Below are positions 62,778-64,000 of a stretch of DNA of 64,000 bases, piece after piece; within the stretch, counting starts at the first letter, position 1; the number at the start of each line of letters is the position of its first letter. The notes below the pieces were generated by a model, which saw nothing but the letters and a program-made list of their open reading frames with translations, did no database searches and had not been told where the DNA came from. The position numbers and the translations under genes are program-made. The DNA is from Glomus cerebriforme (lineage: Eukaryota; Glomeromycota; Glomeromycetes; Glomerales; Glomeraceae), in contig QKYT01000299.1 in the NCBI GenBank assembly GCA_003550305.1, forward strand, positions 31,356 to 95,355, given 5' to 3'.

Positions 62778-63565
62778 TGGATCATTTTTCTGACAATTAT
62801 TTTTCTGACAATTATTTTACCAACAGTCATTTCCCTGACAGGGCCATTTCTCTAACAGTTATTTTACTAACAATCATTTTCCCGACAGGATCATTTTCCC
62901 AACAATCATTTTCCCAACAAATATAGTTTCATTTCTAGTTTAGGCAAGGCAACTCTTAGGGGAGTTTATCTAACGTCATAATCTGATCCTAATAGGAACT
63001 TTTATGTCCCTTAATATTAGATATACGTGTAGATAATTTTTGTTAATATAAAAATAAAAATAAAAATAATTATTAATTTTTTTTATTTATTGAAAGGATT
63101 AAAAATCTTAGTGTAATAAAAAAAAATATTAAAAATTAAAGGTTTAATTCTTAAACTGTATATTTTATCTTATTTTTCTTAAGAATAAATAAAAAAGTAT
63201 ACAATAAATTAAGTNTTAATATTATTATTTATTTTTTTTTTAAATACTAATAAACTTTATTTATAAAGAACAAAACAAAATTTCACATATTTGTTAGAGA
63301 TAAACTAAGTTCTACGAGTTTTTCACAAACTACTAATAAGATTCTAACCTGCCACCCAGAAAATTAAGTGTTAATATTATAAAATGAAGCATTTACCATT
63401 TTCTTGGATAAAATAATTTTTTTCTGTCAGGAAAATGATTGTCAGGGAAATAATCATGTCGGAAAATGACTATCAGTGAAATGATTATCAGTGAAATGAT
63501 TCTGTCAGAAAATGACTGTCGGTGAATGACTGTCAGAAAAATAATTGTCAGGTAAGTGAACGGAT
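62778..63565. mobile_element. Dispersed element with subrepeat-built inverted ends, copy B
   Basis: Same order as copy A at 4751-5309. A left array (CTGACAATTATTTT, CCAACAGTCATTTCCCTGAC, CCGACAGGATCATTTTCCC) leads into the core with ATATAGTTTCATTTCTAGTT, CTCTTAG, GTCCCTTAATATTAGAT and ATGAAGCATTTACCATTTTC. The right array is complementary (AAATGACTGTCGGTGAATGA). The core is interrupted at about 63215-63375 by a 150-160 bp insert absent from copy A. The open frame 62717-62926 is just the translated left array (SDNYFSDNYF repeats). One ambiguous base lies at 63215. Confidence 0.7.
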
Positions 63566-64000
63566 CACTTTTTTAGTATATTCTATATCAAATCCATATT
63601 TTTGTTTAAAATCTTGAGGTTATATAATTATTAAAATTTGTTTAAAATTTGCAAGATATTAAAATAATAATCAAAAATCTTCTAATTCATTTTTTTCAAT
63701 TTGGTATATTAATTTTTTATATTGTTCAATATTATATGGTGCCGGAAGTCTTAACTCGCCAATCACGTGACATTGTTTCAATTTTCTGGAACCAACCCTT
63801 AATCACGTGACTCGAGATGAGCCAATAAAAATTCATGATTCGAAATCTTAATTTTGCACGTTTACGCATTTTTAACACATTGCGAACAAGAAACTGTAAA
63901 TTGTAGATTTCAGCAATACAAAAGCAGTTGACAAAGCTATAAAAGTCATATCACAAAAGCAGTTAATAATAATGCAATTCTTTATTATTCTGTATTATCT
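63566..64000. other. Right edge, possible promoter of a gene beyond the window
   Basis: Two TCACGTGA boxes 40 bp apart (63763-63770 and 63803-63810) lie in sequence richer in GC than the spacer to the left. No coding start is visible before the window ends. Confidence 0.4.

Noticed and set aside
62717..62926. 69-codon frame with SDNYFSDNYF repeats
   Set aside because: It is the translated left subrepeat array of a non-coding element.

Overview
The window looks like nuclear DNA of an early-diverging filamentous fungus, most likely an arbuscular-mycorrhizal Glomeromycotina species of the Rhizophagus type. The reasons are a very AT-rich base composition, many 60-110 nt spliceosomal introns, a Crinkler-type NTPase-nuclease protein of a family expanded in these fungi, conserved single-copy eukaryotic genes sitting beside a long transposon graveyard, and the lack of any bacterial gene layout. 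The species call is inference; no rRNA or other marker is present.

Positions 1-14,500 are a gene-poor repeat block. It holds two related tandem-repeat arrays, a decayed Tc1/mariner-like transposase carrying a later MITE insertion, an 869-bp terminal-inverted-repeat element, one copy of an unusual element whose ends are built of short subrepeats, a third long degenerate array, a decayed hAT transposase, frameshifted remnants of an unrecognised repeat-borne gene, a 253-bp near-perfect foldback element against a 950-N gap, and the C-terminal tail of a dead Fanzor/TnpB-like nuclease.

Positions 14,576-60,437 are the gene-rich part. On the minus strand lie eIF2 gamma (14.6-16.6 kb), a 951-aa coiled-coil protein with an SxIP motif (17.4-20.95 kb), an F-box/ankyrin protein (23.5-24.9 kb) and a giant USP34-like deubiquitinase of about 35 exons (25.5-38.05 kb). 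Fumarylacetoacetase lies divergently on plus (38.9-40.9 kb). A Crinkler-type NTPase/REase-fold protein on minus (41.7-44.1 kb) is divergent from a Cdc7/Cdc15/SepH-type kinase on plus (45.1-49.0 kb). The kinase frame continues for 246 codons past a TGA in TGA-CTA-G context. The minus strand then carries a NELF-A homologue (50.8-54.2 kb), a 207-aa unknown protein (54.6-55.5 kb), an Hrp1-type two-RRM protein (56.1-58.8 kb) and a 307-aa FHA protein (59.3-60.4 kb). Positions 60.5-64.0 kb return to repeats, including nested MITEs and the second copy of the subrepeat-ended element.

The genes do not form a pathway. They cover translation initiation, microtubule or cell-polarity scaffolding, ubiquitin signalling, tyrosine catabolism, cytokinesis signalling, transcription elongation and mRNA 3'-end processing. 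Exon boundaries for fumarylacetoacetase, the kinase, NELF-A, the Hrp1-like gene, the FHA gene, the Crinkler-type gene, the coiled-coil gene and the 207-aa gene were worked out by hand, and each keeps a continuous frame. Those of the USP34-like gene are approximate.
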